Assembly: GCA_030998015.1 (NCBI GenBank)
Contig: JARWMV010000017.1
Coordinates: forward strand, 1 to 64,000
Length of the DNA: 64,000 bases
Reading direction: 5' to 3'
Origin: Ceratorhiza oryzae-sativae
Taxonomy: Eukaryota; Basidiomycota; Agaricomycetes; Cantharellales; Ceratobasidiaceae
Part shown: positions 10,425-22,361 of the stretch, one piece after another
Layout of the letters: each line of letters begins with the position of its first letter
Numbering within the stretch: the first letter of the stretch is position 1
Program-made: the position numbers and the translations under genes
The notes under the pieces: generated by a model
What the model saw: only the letters and a program-made list of their open reading frames with translations
Database searches by the model: none
What the model was told of the DNA's origin: nothing

Positions 10425-13383
10425 GGCGAGGGGCTGGGAGAACACAGCAGCAGGGATGCAGGGGCGGGATTATATGTTGGGACCAGCGCCTAGATGAATT
10501 GCTACGGTGGGAAGGCAGATGGGTCCGGGGCAGGGGAACACGAGGTCAGGCGTGGAGCCAACGAGGCGGCCCCATATATACGCTCGATCCACATCCACCT
10601 CCGCCTTCTTCGCCTCAAGTCAGAGCAACTGATCAGCTCACGCCCGTCGCCTCAGAACACGTGATCCCACACCGCCACCTGCGGACGACCCTCTCCCGCA
10701 CGGTTCTGGCCATCGGCGCCGCTGTCCCGGGCCATCCTGCCCGGCGCCGGTCGGCTCCTTCGAGCCGCCCAGCGCGACGAGCGAAAACGGCCGGTTGCCA
10801 CCTGCGCACGCCTGGACCCAGTCTCCAAGAGAAGCCTTGCATATGGCACAGATGACGTTGTCCACCTCCTGACACACCCGTGTCGTCAGACCACTTGCCC
10901 CCGCAGGCGCACCACCCCTGCCCCCTTTCCTCGCCTGCCCCTCGCCATTCGGGGGAGACCGGACTTGGGCTGCGATCCTGACTAAATTCCACCCTCCACA
11001 GGCTGTGCATGATCGAGAAGGCATGTCAACCCGACGCTGCGGCTTCGATATTCGACGTTCAGACTGCCGATAGAGCCGTCTTATCGAGTGTACGACTATT
11101 TTTATTGCGCAGTCATCTCGGTTTACGTTGGGGACACTGCATACCCTTGCTCGGTTTGCGCTTCTATTTCATTTCCCCCCACAACCTCCAGTTGTCTTGG
11201 CATACATGACATCTATCATCGTCATCGTCCCTGACGGCTCTCCAAAACACTCCTTGGTGTTCAGCGAGGTGGATTCGAGCTGGGACGAGCGAAGCAAGAA
11301 GATTCATAACACGTATGGTGCTATTCAACCGAGTCCGGCACACAGCCGAGAATGTATTACCCATACTTTTGCTTCTCAATGGCACATCCTTCCTACCCTA
11401 CAACTACACCAAGCACACGAGACCGATCCCATCCAGATACGTCATCCAACCCGCTTATATCTCTCTTGATCACCCGACTCGGTTACCCGTGCCGGGCCAG
11501 ACTGGTTTATTTATAGCGCATCTCGGCTCTTGGCGATATTCATCCGCACGATCGTCGGGCGGTCGATATCCTCCCGCGGGACATGCTCGGACCGATAAAA
11601 CCGAGCGAGCAAGCCCAGTCTGGGTCGCTCGTGGGCTGGCAGTTGTCCCGTCCGCTTGCCACACACACACTACTTGGCGCCAATAATGGGTTAATACGCG
11701 GAATTCACAAGCATGGGATAGCGTCAAGCTCAATCGGCGATTGGCTCTCGTCAAACACGTGGCGTATGGAATGTATAGTCATGAATACAACAGATAGAGT
11801 CTATCTCGACAGTGCCTGACACTCGCGATTGATCATCACACCAAGGGACTTGGCTGAGGCCGGCGAGGGCCATATCACCGGAAACGATCGGTTGGTTTCA
11901 CCTTGGATAAATTTGGGTATTTAATTGTATCTCCCCAATGTGCGCCGACGGACATAACACACCCACGGCAACCAAGCCAGCCCCAGAGTGGTTCTGGTAT
12001 AAAGCCGCGGACAACGCGTATACCTCGTAACTCCGAGCTGTAGCCACGGCCTCGCGTGCTCAGTTGGGATGTATGCCATACCTAACGTTATCCTCGGTCG
12101 CATGGGAGATTTCATCATGACTCTCGCCGCGGACATGGCTCATGCGTTCGGAGGCATTGCTTGCTTTGGATAAACCACACGACAAACCTTGTCAAATGTC
12201 CAGTTCGAGATTACGTTCACATAGGATAGAATGTCGGGATCCATGCGTTGAAGCACGTACGTGGCGAATGTGACTGGGAATCGATGCTCGGTCTGAGCAC
12301 TTCGGACCGTTCTATTCTTGTACTCCCCATACGAACAGACATCTAAGAAGTAGATCTGTAGATTAACTACTCAACCCCCTCGGAGGAATCAGAATGGGAA
12401 CGCATGTGCGTTCAGGATGTTTCGGCTTGTTTACTACGAAAGAGAGAATGTTCTCGGCACGTCCGAGGCAAGATCTGCAAAGGTAATCGGCATTCACGAT
12501 GAGAAACAGTCGTTCCGTCTATGGTTCCCCGTCTCAGATGCACATGTTTCTTCGAAGAGACGTGAGATCGGCAGCAAATAACGTCATAGCCAGACCGCTG
12601 CCTAGACTTACGTAGTAATCGACTAGTCATCGTGCAGTGCTCTCTGATCGACACGTTCCCAGGTGAAACAATGAGAATTCTTCTAGACTGCATCGTGTAT
12701 CGGCGTATCTCGCCTCGCGTTGAGAAGAGTCGAATTTATGTGTTTCGGTTCTAGTCTGCTCGGGGCTGGATGGTATCCCTGAATGGCTCGAGAGTGAACC
12801 TCTATATCCACTGCTTTGGGATGATTTGAAATTTAAAAAAATAATTTAAGGAATAGGATCCTTGCTCGAGCATGACATGGGCAAAGAATAGTGATTCCCC
12901 TAGCCGGCAGAACGCTGACTCTGAATTTCAACCTAGCCTCTTGTTTTTTAAATCTCGGTCTATTCTGTCCGCTCAGCCCGGGATTATATAGGGAGGTCAA
13001 TTACATCACTCAATTGTAGTGTAAACAAGTTCCCCCTTACACCGCCCCTCGGTCTCCCTAGCCCATTCTTCCACACTCCAGACGAAGCCCAACGGATGAT
13101 GGCGCCACATCGTGCCCGACCGCTCTCGATCGGACATCGACTCCATCCGATCCTAGGACTGCCGTCTCGGATAGGGCATCGAACGATCTGACCGAGCGAA
13201 TTGCGGTTAGCACAACGGGCCATTAGACCGAGAATGTCATAGGTCAGCAGATGAAAACCTACGGATCAACGAACCGCGTTTCCTAGACACGGGTTTCCGC
13301 TCGGGGGAGCATAAAACCGTTGGTGCGCCAACGAGAACGCCCCCGGGTGCGACTCTTCAACACCCTTGGCCGGATAGAGCATC
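10425..13383. other. Long intergenic region, no supported gene
   Basis: About 3 kb with no convincing coding sequence. GC-rich up to about 11,000 (several overlapping open frames there are composition artefacts), then mixed. The last part is the promoter side of the 13,384 gene, with an AT-rich GCATAAAACC box near 13,310, about 70 bases before the start codon. Confidence 0.4.
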
Positions 13384-15469
13384 ATGTCTTTCAACGATGC
13401 CTATACCGTTCCGTTTCCCAAAGACTCCAAGATCACTGTGAACCAAGCGTTCGAGGCACTTCGCCTCAAGTGTCGTGATCCAACCGAGTTTATCGCTGCG
13501 TTCACTGCGTGCGAGGTACTTGAAGAAACGCCGAGATATATTAAACGGAGGGTCACTACGAGGGATGGGCGTCTTGAAATCGAAGAGATAGACTTGTATG
13601 CGCCGACGATGGTAAGCACGCTCTGCTTTGTAATACACTGCACAGCAAAATGATTGCAGCACGTGACAAAAATTCGATCATTCTCGACTCTGGAGACAGT
13701 TACTAGATTTCATGTAGATACATTCATGCGATTCAAAAGAGTGATACAATAGACGCGTAGTGCAAAAACAACGAGCGAAATCGATAAGTGGGATGGCGAG
13801 AAAAAAAGGAAACAAAGTTGGATTTGCTGCAATCATTTTGCGTGATGTAAGCAAGCTGTCTTAACATCCAGAAAAAATAGATGAAGGTACTCACACTTGA
13901 ACAAGCCACTTAGTACTTAGTGTGCCCACCTTTCGCTTTTACTAGTGCTGCAATACGGCAAGGCATTGATTTGTAAAGACCACGGATATACCAAGAGGGA
14001 ATCCTGTACCATTGCTGCTCCAGAGCCTCCCAGAGTTCCTGATGATTTGTTGGCTGGGGCTGTTCAGTGCAAACAGCAGCATCAAGATAAGACCAAACAT
14101 GCTCGATTGGGTTCATATCTGGGCTGTTCAACAGCCAGGGAAGGACCCGGAGCCGACAATCAAGGAGCCACTTTTTGGTCACTCAAGCAGTGTGTTTTGG
14201 ATCATTGTCTTGCTGGAATATTATTGAAGATGGACAAGTGCAGGATTTAAGGAGGGGGCGAAAGAATTCATTGGAAAGTATTTCAGTGTATTTGATTGCC
14301 ATGAGTGTGCTGTCTATAAGGTGCAATCGGCCAACACTGTCCAGTGTAATATACCCCCAAACCATAACATGTCCTCCACCATGTTTGACAACCTGTTTCA
14401 TATGCTCTGGTTTCACTGGGTCACCAACCTTCTTATAGTAGATATCTGGCCCTCCAACTCCAAAAACAGGGAACTTTGACTTGTCCAAAAAACGGACCTT
14501 GGACCAGTCTACCTTGTCCCATGTCAAATGCAACTGCCCCCAGCGCAGCTGCCTCCAATGCTTCTTGCGGTTAAGGAATGGAACCCTGCGTCAACAATAG
14601 ACACAAAAACCATGCTTGTGCAACTGCTGTCAGAGCGTATCAGTGCTCACATTGGGGAAAAAGTTGCATTTAAGGTCAGCCACAGTCTTGACAATGCCAC
14701 AAGACATCAGCAACGCAGCCCAACAACCCTCAGATTCATCTAGTTTGGGTGGACAACCAGTGCTTTTCTTTGGTGTGAAGATATTGTCACCTCTAAGATA
14801 GCTTGACCAGATTCAACCAACAGTAGTGTCATGTACCCCACCCAGCCGATTTGCCACTGCATGGTCAGTCAGACCCTTCTGCTTCAAGAAGATTATATTG
14901 GCATGCTTTGAGGGTGATATAGTGGCCACCATAGTGTAAAAAAATTGAGTGAATCGGCACTAGAAAAGCAACAGACAGTTGTGGAGAACCGTAAGCGGGT
15001 GAGGCAGCTTACATCACGCAAAATGATTGCAGCAAATCCAACTTTGTTTCCTTTTTTCTCGCCATCCCACTTATCGATTTCGCTCGTTGTTTTTGCACTA
15101 CGCGTCTATTGTATCACTCATTTGAATCGCATGAATGTATCTACATGAAATCTAGTAACTGTCTCCAGAGTCGAGAATGATCGAATTTTTGTCACGTGCT
15201 GCAATCATTTTGCTGTGCAGTGTAGAATGACGCCAAGTGACTATGTTCGCATTTAGGCCATCTTTAAATCTCACAATGGAGAATCTGTCATTACTAACAT
15301 AGTCTCCGAGTCCGAGGATGGTGGTCTTCTCTTGACGTTCACTTTCCAGGTCAAGGATGTCACTCTATTCTTTGGTACCCTCGAGAACGCCTTGGTAATA
15401 GCCAAAGCTGCTACTCGGAGCAGCATGAAGGCTATTTTGGAAATGTTTGAGCGGGGAGAGTTGAACTAG
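13384..15469 (+). CDS. DUF1857/AtaL-like (SRPBCC-fold) protein, intron carries a transposon
   Basis: Exon 1 is 13384-13611 (76 codons, phase 0, followed by GTAAGC). Exon 2 is 15257-15469 (preceded by ATTTAG) and ends in TAG. The joined product is about 146 aa. It begins MSFNDAYTVPFPKDSKITVN and has the DUF1857 landmarks: ALRLKCRDPTEFIAAFTACEVLEE, a strand pair ending EIDLYAP, and a C-terminal helix AATRSSMKAILEMFERGEL. The family has a START/Bet v 1-like ligand-binding fold; some members act in fungal secondary metabolism (AtaL-like). The intron is 1,645 nt because a 1,587-bp Tc1-like element plus its TA duplication sits in it. Without them the intron would be 56 nt. Both splice sites and the reading frame are intact, so the gene may still be expressed. 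Confidence 0.8.
13636..15222 (-). mobile_element. Tc1/mariner-like transposon 1 (complete ends, decayed transposase)
   Basis: Terminal inverted repeats of about 217 bp (13636-13852 and 15007-15222) are nearly identical. They begin CACTGCACAGCAAAATG and are flanked by TA on both sides (13634-13635 and 15223-15224), the normal Tc1 target duplication. Each TIR has a second, inverted copy of its outer motif at its inner end (GCAAAATGATTGCAGCA outside, reverse complement inside). The internal part encodes a broken transposase on the minus strand. Confidence 0.92.
13910..14932 (-). pseudogene. Tc1-like DDE transposase, broken
   Basis: Runs from ATG at 14932 (MVATISPSKHANIIFLKQKG) through a degenerate helix-turn-helix region to the stop at 13910. 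Catalytic positions can be seen: first Asp in VRFLDKSKF, second Asp in IFQQDNDPKHTA, Glu in NSPDMNPIEHVW, matching a DD34E Tc1 transposase. In-frame stops occur in the N-terminal third (for example after HDTTVG and after STDTL) and between the second Asp and the Glu block. No continuous frame remains, so the copy is non-autonomous now. Confidence 0.85.
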
Positions 15470-16339
15470 AGTTGTATGCGACTTGTTGGACAGATTTCAC
15501 ACAACACATGGATGAAAATTTTAGAAACGTGGCAATGCTGAACTTGGATCGAACTAAACATTTTATAAACGACTGCGTATCACGCCATGTTAACGAAAGA
15601 GCTCGGCGGACCTGTAAGATGCCCAGGTTAGGGCGGTTGACTACCGACGTGCACAAGATATCATAGATTTTATGAAGTAAAAACGCAGCTTTTGGAAAAT
15701 ATTAAAGGTGTATGTGCTTATTTGAACACAGGATGAGTATTCTGCTTCATAGGAAGAGCGTTCAGTGGGCAGATCACGTGTCAAGTTCACATGCACCTGG
15801 AACTTAGGGCCTCGTGTCCACGACAGGACTGGTTCCCAGGCAGGCAGGATATCCATAAACTGCCTGCAACAAACACGATGGCGAACCCAGAGGGCTACTT
15901 ATTTCATCCAAACATCGCAAAGAAACAATATTTCAATTCGGTGATGTGGCCATATCTGTCTGACCGTCGGATGGTTTGTGTCTAAACCTGAAGGTTCCTT
16001 CCATCCGGAGCACCGAGATTGCCGACCTGTGATCATCTGAACATACCATATATCATAATTTATTTCTCTCGCTTCCCTGGAATTTTAGAAGTTTGTCGCT
16101 GGGTGCTGAATGTCTGGGCTAGGTGAGGCTGTTCACGCCAAGCGATATCGCGGGCTCCACTGACTCCAGGGCTAGTTCTCTCCTGTTCACCGAGAAGCCC
16201 GGGGACATCACCCCGGGCCTTTATATGAGGTACAGATCGGCCTCGAAAGACCGATTCTGATCTTCCTCGCCTGGAAACGGATCTCTTGAGTGTACGATAT
16301 AAGCAACCTATCAACGGTCCTCACCCTCCCATCTCCATA
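15470..16339. promoter_or_regulatory. Intergenic region with hairpins upstream of the FAD oxidoreductase
   Basis: No gene supported in these 870 bases. A GC-rich hairpin, GCCCGGGG/CCCCGGGC with a 6-nt loop, lies at about 16197-16218. A second imperfect one (TCGG/CCGA arms) is near 16232-16256. Both lie 90-140 bases upstream of the 16,340 start codon and could be promoter or 5'UTR structure. Confidence 0.4.
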
Positions 16340-18737
16340 ATGTTTCTATTCCTAAGACTAGTTCTCGCGGTTGGCCTGGTTTTAGCCCGAAGCCCATACG
16401 ATGTGCCCAAGGCCGAGTGGGATGCTCTCAATGCGACCGTTGCTGGCCGACTGGCAACTGGTGTTCCCTTTGCTCGGTCTTGCTTTCAAAATGTCGGGGA
16501 GAACGTTGCCAGTGGAGGGCCGGATTGCGGGTCTGTACAGTCGCAGTATGCATCAGAGGGTGAGTTGGTCGTTCCGTGGTTGCAACATACACCCGTATTA
16601 ACATAATATACAGCGCTCAGGGCCAGCCAATTTGGGGCCATGATGAGGGTCAGTTTTTCATTGGGCCGATTTGAAAATATTTAGTTGGTGTTTTTAGACC
16701 CAATGGGAAACGTGCCAAAAGACAAACGAAGGTTGCCTTCTTGACCGGAGCAACCCAGCCAACGAGAGCGCGTATTCCCCACCGAAGGTTTGCTACCAAG
16801 GCAGCGTTGCACCCTACATTGTGAGCAATATAGCTTGCTATTGAACCAGGTAATCGTCTTACGTGCCGGATTCTCTTTCCTGTCCCATAATGCCTCCACC
16901 ATAACGCGACGATCACCTTCAACGACGCTCCCCCGCAATCGATCGGGTTTTAGATATCTGTCAAAAATGAAGCAGATGTAATCAAGGCCTTTTCATTCTC
17001 ACGTCGAACGGGTGTTCCCCTATCTATCAAAAATTCTGGGGTAGGCGAAACTGGTTTGTCTGGCAATTTCGGTTTTGATGTGTTGTACCCTTCCAGCACG
17101 ATTATGCCGGGAGGAGTATGGCGGCTGGCACACTTGCTCTTTGGGTGAGCCTTCTGTTCGCACTTCAGTGAAACTCCTGTTGAATGGAACTACTAAGACT
17201 CATAACCTTAAATATGTACGGCCATTATTACCTCCATCTACAACGAGCTCAATACAGCAATAGATCAAATATTCTCCCAGCTTTGTGCCCAACGGGTGTT
17301 CTGTCGCAGGCCTGCCGGCAATAACTCACGGTGTGAGTCCCGACCTAACAGTTTTTACCCCCGGTGAGAGCTTGCCCAACTGAACGCGGTCTTAGGCCGG
17401 CCAAGACATGGAATCGCTCTACACGTTTGCTGAAGCAAACAACATCACGTTCATGGGGGGATCCGGGCCGACCGTTGGCGTAGCCGGATGGGTCATGGTG
17501 CGTCTTATATCTTTGAATCTTACGGAGCGGTTTTTCATCTCTCTGAATTACTAGGGTGGTGGTCATTCCGTCATCTCCAACACTTACGGTCTTGGTGTTG
17601 ACCGAGTGCTTCAATTCCGGATCGTCACACCAGGTGGACAGTACCGTGTAGCCAACTCGTGTCAGAACCCAGATCTATTTTGGGCTTTGCGAGGGGGCGG
17701 CGGCGGAACATATGGAGTAGTACTAGAGATCACGAGCGAGGTGATTCCTTACTCGGTGCCCACCGTTGTGCGTGAATCATTCTCTTGGCTGCACTCGGCG
17801 ATATTCAATTTCACATTGCATTAGAGTCTCAAATGGCAACTTGAACCCACGGCTGACAATCTTCAACACCTCATGAAAGTTGCTGTTGCCAACTCGCTTC
17901 GCTGGGCCGAAGACGGCTGGGGTGGATACATCTATCCGACTCTCTCTCTGCTTGCGAACCCAAGGTTGAACGCCAGCGCCGCCGCCGCAAGCCTCAAGCC
18001 GCTCACCGATTTTCTCGAGTCCGTGGGTGCCCCGGCTGAATGGAGTGATTATCCAAGTTACCTACCGCTATATTCTGCCATCGTCAAGACGCCTATTCCG
18101 GCTGGAATAAACGGCTCGGGTGCATCTCGCTTGATACCGAAAACTTTGTTTGCCAACGCAACAGCGATGGCTATCTTGTCTGGCGCTTTGGCTGAAACCA
18201 TATCCCGATCATTGGGTCAGACTGCACTTTTTATGACAACGCCTTTCAACTACGCTGCGAAGTCCAAGGCGAGCATTACGCCAGCTTGGAGGGAGGCCGT
18301 TTGGCATGTGGTTTCAACCGTTGAATGGGACTGGGACGCAGATCCGGTTGAGGCTAAAGCTGCGTATTCGAGAGTCTCCTCAGCGATGAACCCCCTTCGT
18401 GCAATCACTCCCGGTGGGGGAGCTTATTTGGTGCGAAATTCAGTTTGATTCTATATAATTTGAATGGCGTATTGATTACACGAATTGGGTTAAAGAATGA
18501 GGCTGATGTGTATGAGCCACAAGCTCCAGCAGCCTTTTGGGGTCAGGCAAACTATGATCGATTGCTGGCAGTGAAGCAGAAGTTTGATCCGTCGTCGTTA
18601 TTGGATTGTTGGCAATGCGGTAAGCCTGTTATTTTTTTCAACTTTCACAACTATCATGAGGAACTAACTCGACGTTTGTAGTTGGGTCAAAGGGAATCGC
18701 CTCACCAATTGCGTCCTGCTACATTGATATTGCCTAG
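16340..18737 (+). CDS. Secreted FAD-linked oxidoreductase, berberine-bridge-enzyme-like
   Basis: Starts at 16340 with a signal peptide (MFLFLRLVLAVGLVLA) and is split by about ten short introns that splice in phase. Landmarks in order: RSCFQNVGE; CLLDRSNP; the FAD-PCMH segment VKNEADVIKAFSFSRRTGVPLSIKNSG/HDYAGRS (His is the usual flavin attachment site); FVPNGCSVAGLPAITHG/AGQDMES; MGGSGPTVGVAGWVMGGGHS; DLFWALRGGGGGTYGVV; and the C-terminal BBE signature NEADVYEPQAPAAFWG..YDRLLAVKQKFDPSSLLDCWQCVG. These are all diagnostic of the vanillyl-alcohol-oxidase/BBE family, which oxidises sugars, alcohols or secondary metabolites outside the cell or in the secretory path. No clear second flavin-linking Cys could be assigned with certainty. 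All expected motifs are present, so it is probably functional. Confidence 0.88.
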
Positions 18738-20011
18738 TGGCTAGATTGCCGGATTGTCTTGTTTTCTGTAGTTGAACCGATATTATAGAGCAACCGTGGT
18801 TCTGAATTCGAGCTCGCTCCAAACCTCAGACTATATATCCTCTCACAACGCAAACATGAGAAACAAATGCTGGTATCCTGGCAATGATACGTTTTATTTC
18901 GGCGTTCGGTTTCCTTTTGTTGAAATCTAATATGTATTAAAGTGTGAAGTTAAGTACAATGAAAGAGAGGGATGTGAGTAAGTAGAGAATGGCGTCTAGA
19001 GGGCCCGCAGGGCCTCTATTTATACCTACAAATCGCCCCAAGTCATACGAGATTGGCACTAACTTGACTCGATTACCATCCTCTAGTACGTTCTAGCATA
19101 CATGCGTATTTTCTACACCTTTCTCGCGCCATAGGGCGTGGCCTATACTCATATACCCGCATACAAGTTTTGTAAGACCGGCCTGGCCTTAAAACAGGGT
19201 CTCACCCGACCGATTTTCGGTCAGGTTGGCCTGGATAAGAACTCCATGTCGAGCCCGGGGTGAAGCTGCCGATCGGCAGCAAGCAGGGATAAATCGAATA
19301 GGCACAGGGATGCGCTCCGGTATAACTAGCCGTACACCGAGAGAATCTCGTTTGCGAGGGAAATAATGACCACTGTCTTCTAAGCCATGCCCATTCAAAA
19401 ACATGCACTAGTTTCTGCTGTTTGGTGGATCATACGCACGGGCTAGCAACTCGGCAGAATTTCCGTCATGGCGGCTCAAATGATAAAATTACCCGGTTCA
19501 GCACGGTTGCTAGCAGCCTGGTTGGATTTGGAAAAATAAAATAGGGATGTATGCGCCGAAATTGGTATGCGGGATTCAATCGATTTTTTGAATCACTAGC
19601 TTTTCCGAAATAGCCCGTCTTAGGCACCACGCAAAGAGAACCGATTACTATGAAAGCCGTCTCAGACACTGAGCGTGTTCGCCCGCTGTTCCTGACTATG
19701 GCGTTTGAGGTCAAAGGCGGCGCTCGGTTTGAAGATGGTCATGAATTGAGATTGTCTTTACCAAAAGAGGATTAGATATACACACGTGTTTGTGATATTC
19801 TCCATGCCGAGTGCTGGGGAAGGCGGGCGTTTTGAGATCTGGTACGACCAGCACGGGAGAACGGCTCTGGAAAGAGCATATGCAGTCGCTGGCAGCTATA
19901 TCGTACACTATGATTACCCTGTATAATACGGACAGGTACCAAGTCAAGTGATAGTCGTTCGATACATTCACTGACCGCATCTACCTTACATGACTGTAGG
20001 TTGTTTGGCTA
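18738..20011. other. Intergenic region, no supported gene
   Basis: No coding signal. It contains GC-rich imperfect inverted repeats near 19,170-19,290 (for example GACCGATTTTCGGTC at about 19,208-19,222), which might be the remains of a small inverted-repeat element. The 3' ends of the two flanking convergent genes must lie here. Confidence 0.4.
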
Positions 20012-21000
20012 TTACAGGAAAAACGGAATAACAGCCTTTCTATTCTTTGGGTAATCGTCAAACTTTTGATGGTACCATTCATGCCCTCGAATAGCGCGAG
20101 GAAGCATGACTACAACTTCGACCAAGGTGAACAGCACCGGCGGGATTATAACTAAACCAAAGTACTGTCCCAAGGACAATTGCCATTGTAGGGGAGTGAT
20201 AATCGAGTTGGCGGCGATGGAAAATCCTAAACCGATACCATTTATTATAGCAGTCTAATGTGACACCTCGTTAGTACTTACCTGCCCACTCGAACCATTC
20301 GCAGAAATAGTTCGGGAAGGATATCAAGGAGTATAGCCCTCCGTGAGGAATGGCGTATCGCGGTCTGCCATTTGGCTGAGCTTCCTTTGATTTACGAATC
20401 TGCAAAAGAACCTCATCGTGCCAGATATTGCCCCAGAGTCCGAGGCTGAACATGGCCAGACCGGCGTAGAAAGAAGTGGGCGCCGTGCCCCAAGCCACTT
20501 TTCCGGTTCGGGCGCCGACTCCAAGCCAGGTGCCATTCAAGCTGCCGTTGAGAATATTGAAGAGTGTTGCGGTAAGAAGTACTATGACGTGTGATTTGGA
20601 GCGGGAGGCGGTTCTCAGAGGGGAGATGAGCGCTCGGTTTAGATAGTGCGCAATGAATAGAATGGGCAATAAGGTGTGTGGTGTAGGAGGGAACTGAATG
20701 AGTGACGTAACGTTTATTTCTCGATTAAACGTATCGAGAAGCGAGAGTGGTGACGGGAGCTCCATGACAATCCACGCGACGGTGCCTGTTCTCACATTTA
20801 GAAATTATCCAGTCTAGTGAAAATGCCACGTACCATCTATTGAGAGAGCGCTCCAAAGTCGCCTTAGTTTCGACTTTTCGGATGGATGATCTACGACAGA
20901 GAACCGACCATGGGGCGCGTTGATAATGAGAGAAACAGGCCCTGCAACAACGAATACGGAAAAGGTTCGAAGGCCCACTAGAGTTAATCCAAGGCGAGTG
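20012..21000 (-). CDS. Steroid 5-alpha-reductase-like membrane protein (3-oxo-5-alpha-steroid 4-dehydrogenase family)
   Basis: The last exon 20012-20226 and the preceding exon ending at 20282 join in phase (EWFEWAG/FSIAANSIITPLQWQ). Upstream, an exon ending near 20834 (GPVSLIINAPHGRFSVVDHP..LWSALSIDG) joins TGTVAWIVMELPSPLSLL. Several hydrophobic segments fit a multi-pass ER membrane protein. Family hallmarks seen: APHGRF near the N-terminus, GLWGNIWHDEVLLQIRK, RYAIPHGGLYSLISFPNYFCEWFEW, and the C-terminal WYHQKFDDYPKNRKAVIPFFL. Such enzymes reduce a C=C double bond in steroid or polyprenol/enoyl substrates with NADPH. The first exon is uncertain; a start near 20,950-21,140 is possible. Confidence 0.8.
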
Positions 21001-21233
21001 AGAACAGTATGTCCTTGGGGAGTTCTTGTAACTGACAGTGATATGTCTGGTAATTTTTGTCTGAGAACAGATTGGGCATGGTGGAAGAGCCGATGCAGAG
21101 GAAACCCAGCTTCAGCCCAGCGGTCACATTTTAGGCTCAAGCGTCCGGCGCTTAGAGCACTGTACCCTGAGCTGAGTCAGCCGATTCCACATACGCGTCG
21201 CCTCCGCGCTTGCATCTGCTCACGACCTTGACG

Positions 21234-22361
21234 ATGGATCACTTTCCAACAAACTGGGGCCGCCCTGTATGAGAAATCTAAATAGGGGCTATATTCTGAG
21301 CTGACCGTGGAATGGCATAGAGAAACGACGTGGTCGATCCATACGGCACATATCCTCTCCACGCGAGGCCCCAGCCCAGGCAGGATGCATTTGTAGAGGG
21401 AATCCAGCGAACACAGTGCGTATACGTCTCTATAACTTACATGATATTAATCAAAACTCCGAACAGACAGCCGATTGTGACCGGCACGAGTGTCCTCGCC
21501 ATCCGCTTCAAGGACGGAGTCATGCTCGCAGCCGACAACCTTGGTACGCAGTCAAACAGTCCTTGTATGTTGTTATAATTTTCAACAAGCCGTTCATCTC
21601 AGCATCGTACGGCTCGCTCGCCCGTTTCAAGGATATCCAACGTTTACACCCGGTCGGAGATTACACCGTGATTGGTGCGGGCGGAGACATGAGCGACTTC
21701 CAATATATCCAGCATGTCCTCGACAATCTCATGTCAGTATATCGGATCGGAGCTGAATTCGGTCTGTGGGGCTGATTGCGTCCCGTAGGATTGAAGAGGA
21801 CAACGAGGACGACGGACATAAGCTTGGGCCCCGGGAGATCTATGAGTACCTGAGTCAAGTGATGTATGCACGTCGATCCAAGATTGATCCCCTTTGGAAT
21901 TCGATGATCGTCGGAGGTTACAAGGACCAGAAACCGTGCGTATTTCCGTCGTATGATGATACTCGTCCTCTTATTGAGGTCAAATGTAGGTTCTTGGGAT
22001 ACGTCGACCTTCTCGGCACAACTTATTCTGCCTCGACCATCGCTACCGGATACGGTTCCATGATCGCCATCCCCCTTCTCCGTAAAGCTGTTGAAGGACG
22101 CGAGACGACTCTGACGGAAGAGCAGGGTCGCGAGCTGCTCACCGATTGCATGAAGGTGCTCTTCTATCGCGACGCGCGGAGCTTGAACAAGGTATGGTTG
22201 TACTTCGGTCCCGATATCGGTTGACTAATCACCCGTGGTAACAATAGTTCCAAATTGCGACTGTGACGGAGCAAGGCGTAAGGATTTCCGATTCGATGGA
22301 GGCAAAAACAGAGTGGGGCTTTGCGGACAAGATTCGTGGATACGGCGCGCAAACGCAATGA
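21234..22361 (+). CDS. PRE4: 20S proteasome subunit beta-7 (beta type-4, Pre4/PSMB4)
   Basis: Begins MDHFPTNWGRP at 21234 and continues after a short intron with a D..YDPYGTYPLHARPQPR leader. The core then reads QPIVTGTSVLAIRFKDGVMLAADNL, SYGSLARFKDIQRLHPVGDYTVIGAGGDMSDFQYIQ, IYEYLSQVMYARRSKIDPLWNSMIVGG, FLGYVDLLGTTYSASTIATGYGS and [27 protein letters not shown], ending GYGAQTQ at 22361. This is the non-catalytic beta-7 subunit of the 20S core (Pre4 in yeast, PSMB4 in animals); it lacks the catalytic N-terminal Thr after processing and helps dimerise half-proteasomes. At least five introns. The length of about 260 aa fits the family. Confidence 0.92.

Noticed and set aside
10259..11024. Overlapping GC-rich frames on both strands
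   Set aside because: Many frames open at once because of high GC; none shows a known motif or splice pattern.
20227..20281. Frameshift in the steroid-reductase-like gene
   Set aside because: Using the TTTAG acceptor gives a 55-nt intron and a continuous frame (EWAG/FSIAANS), so no break is needed.
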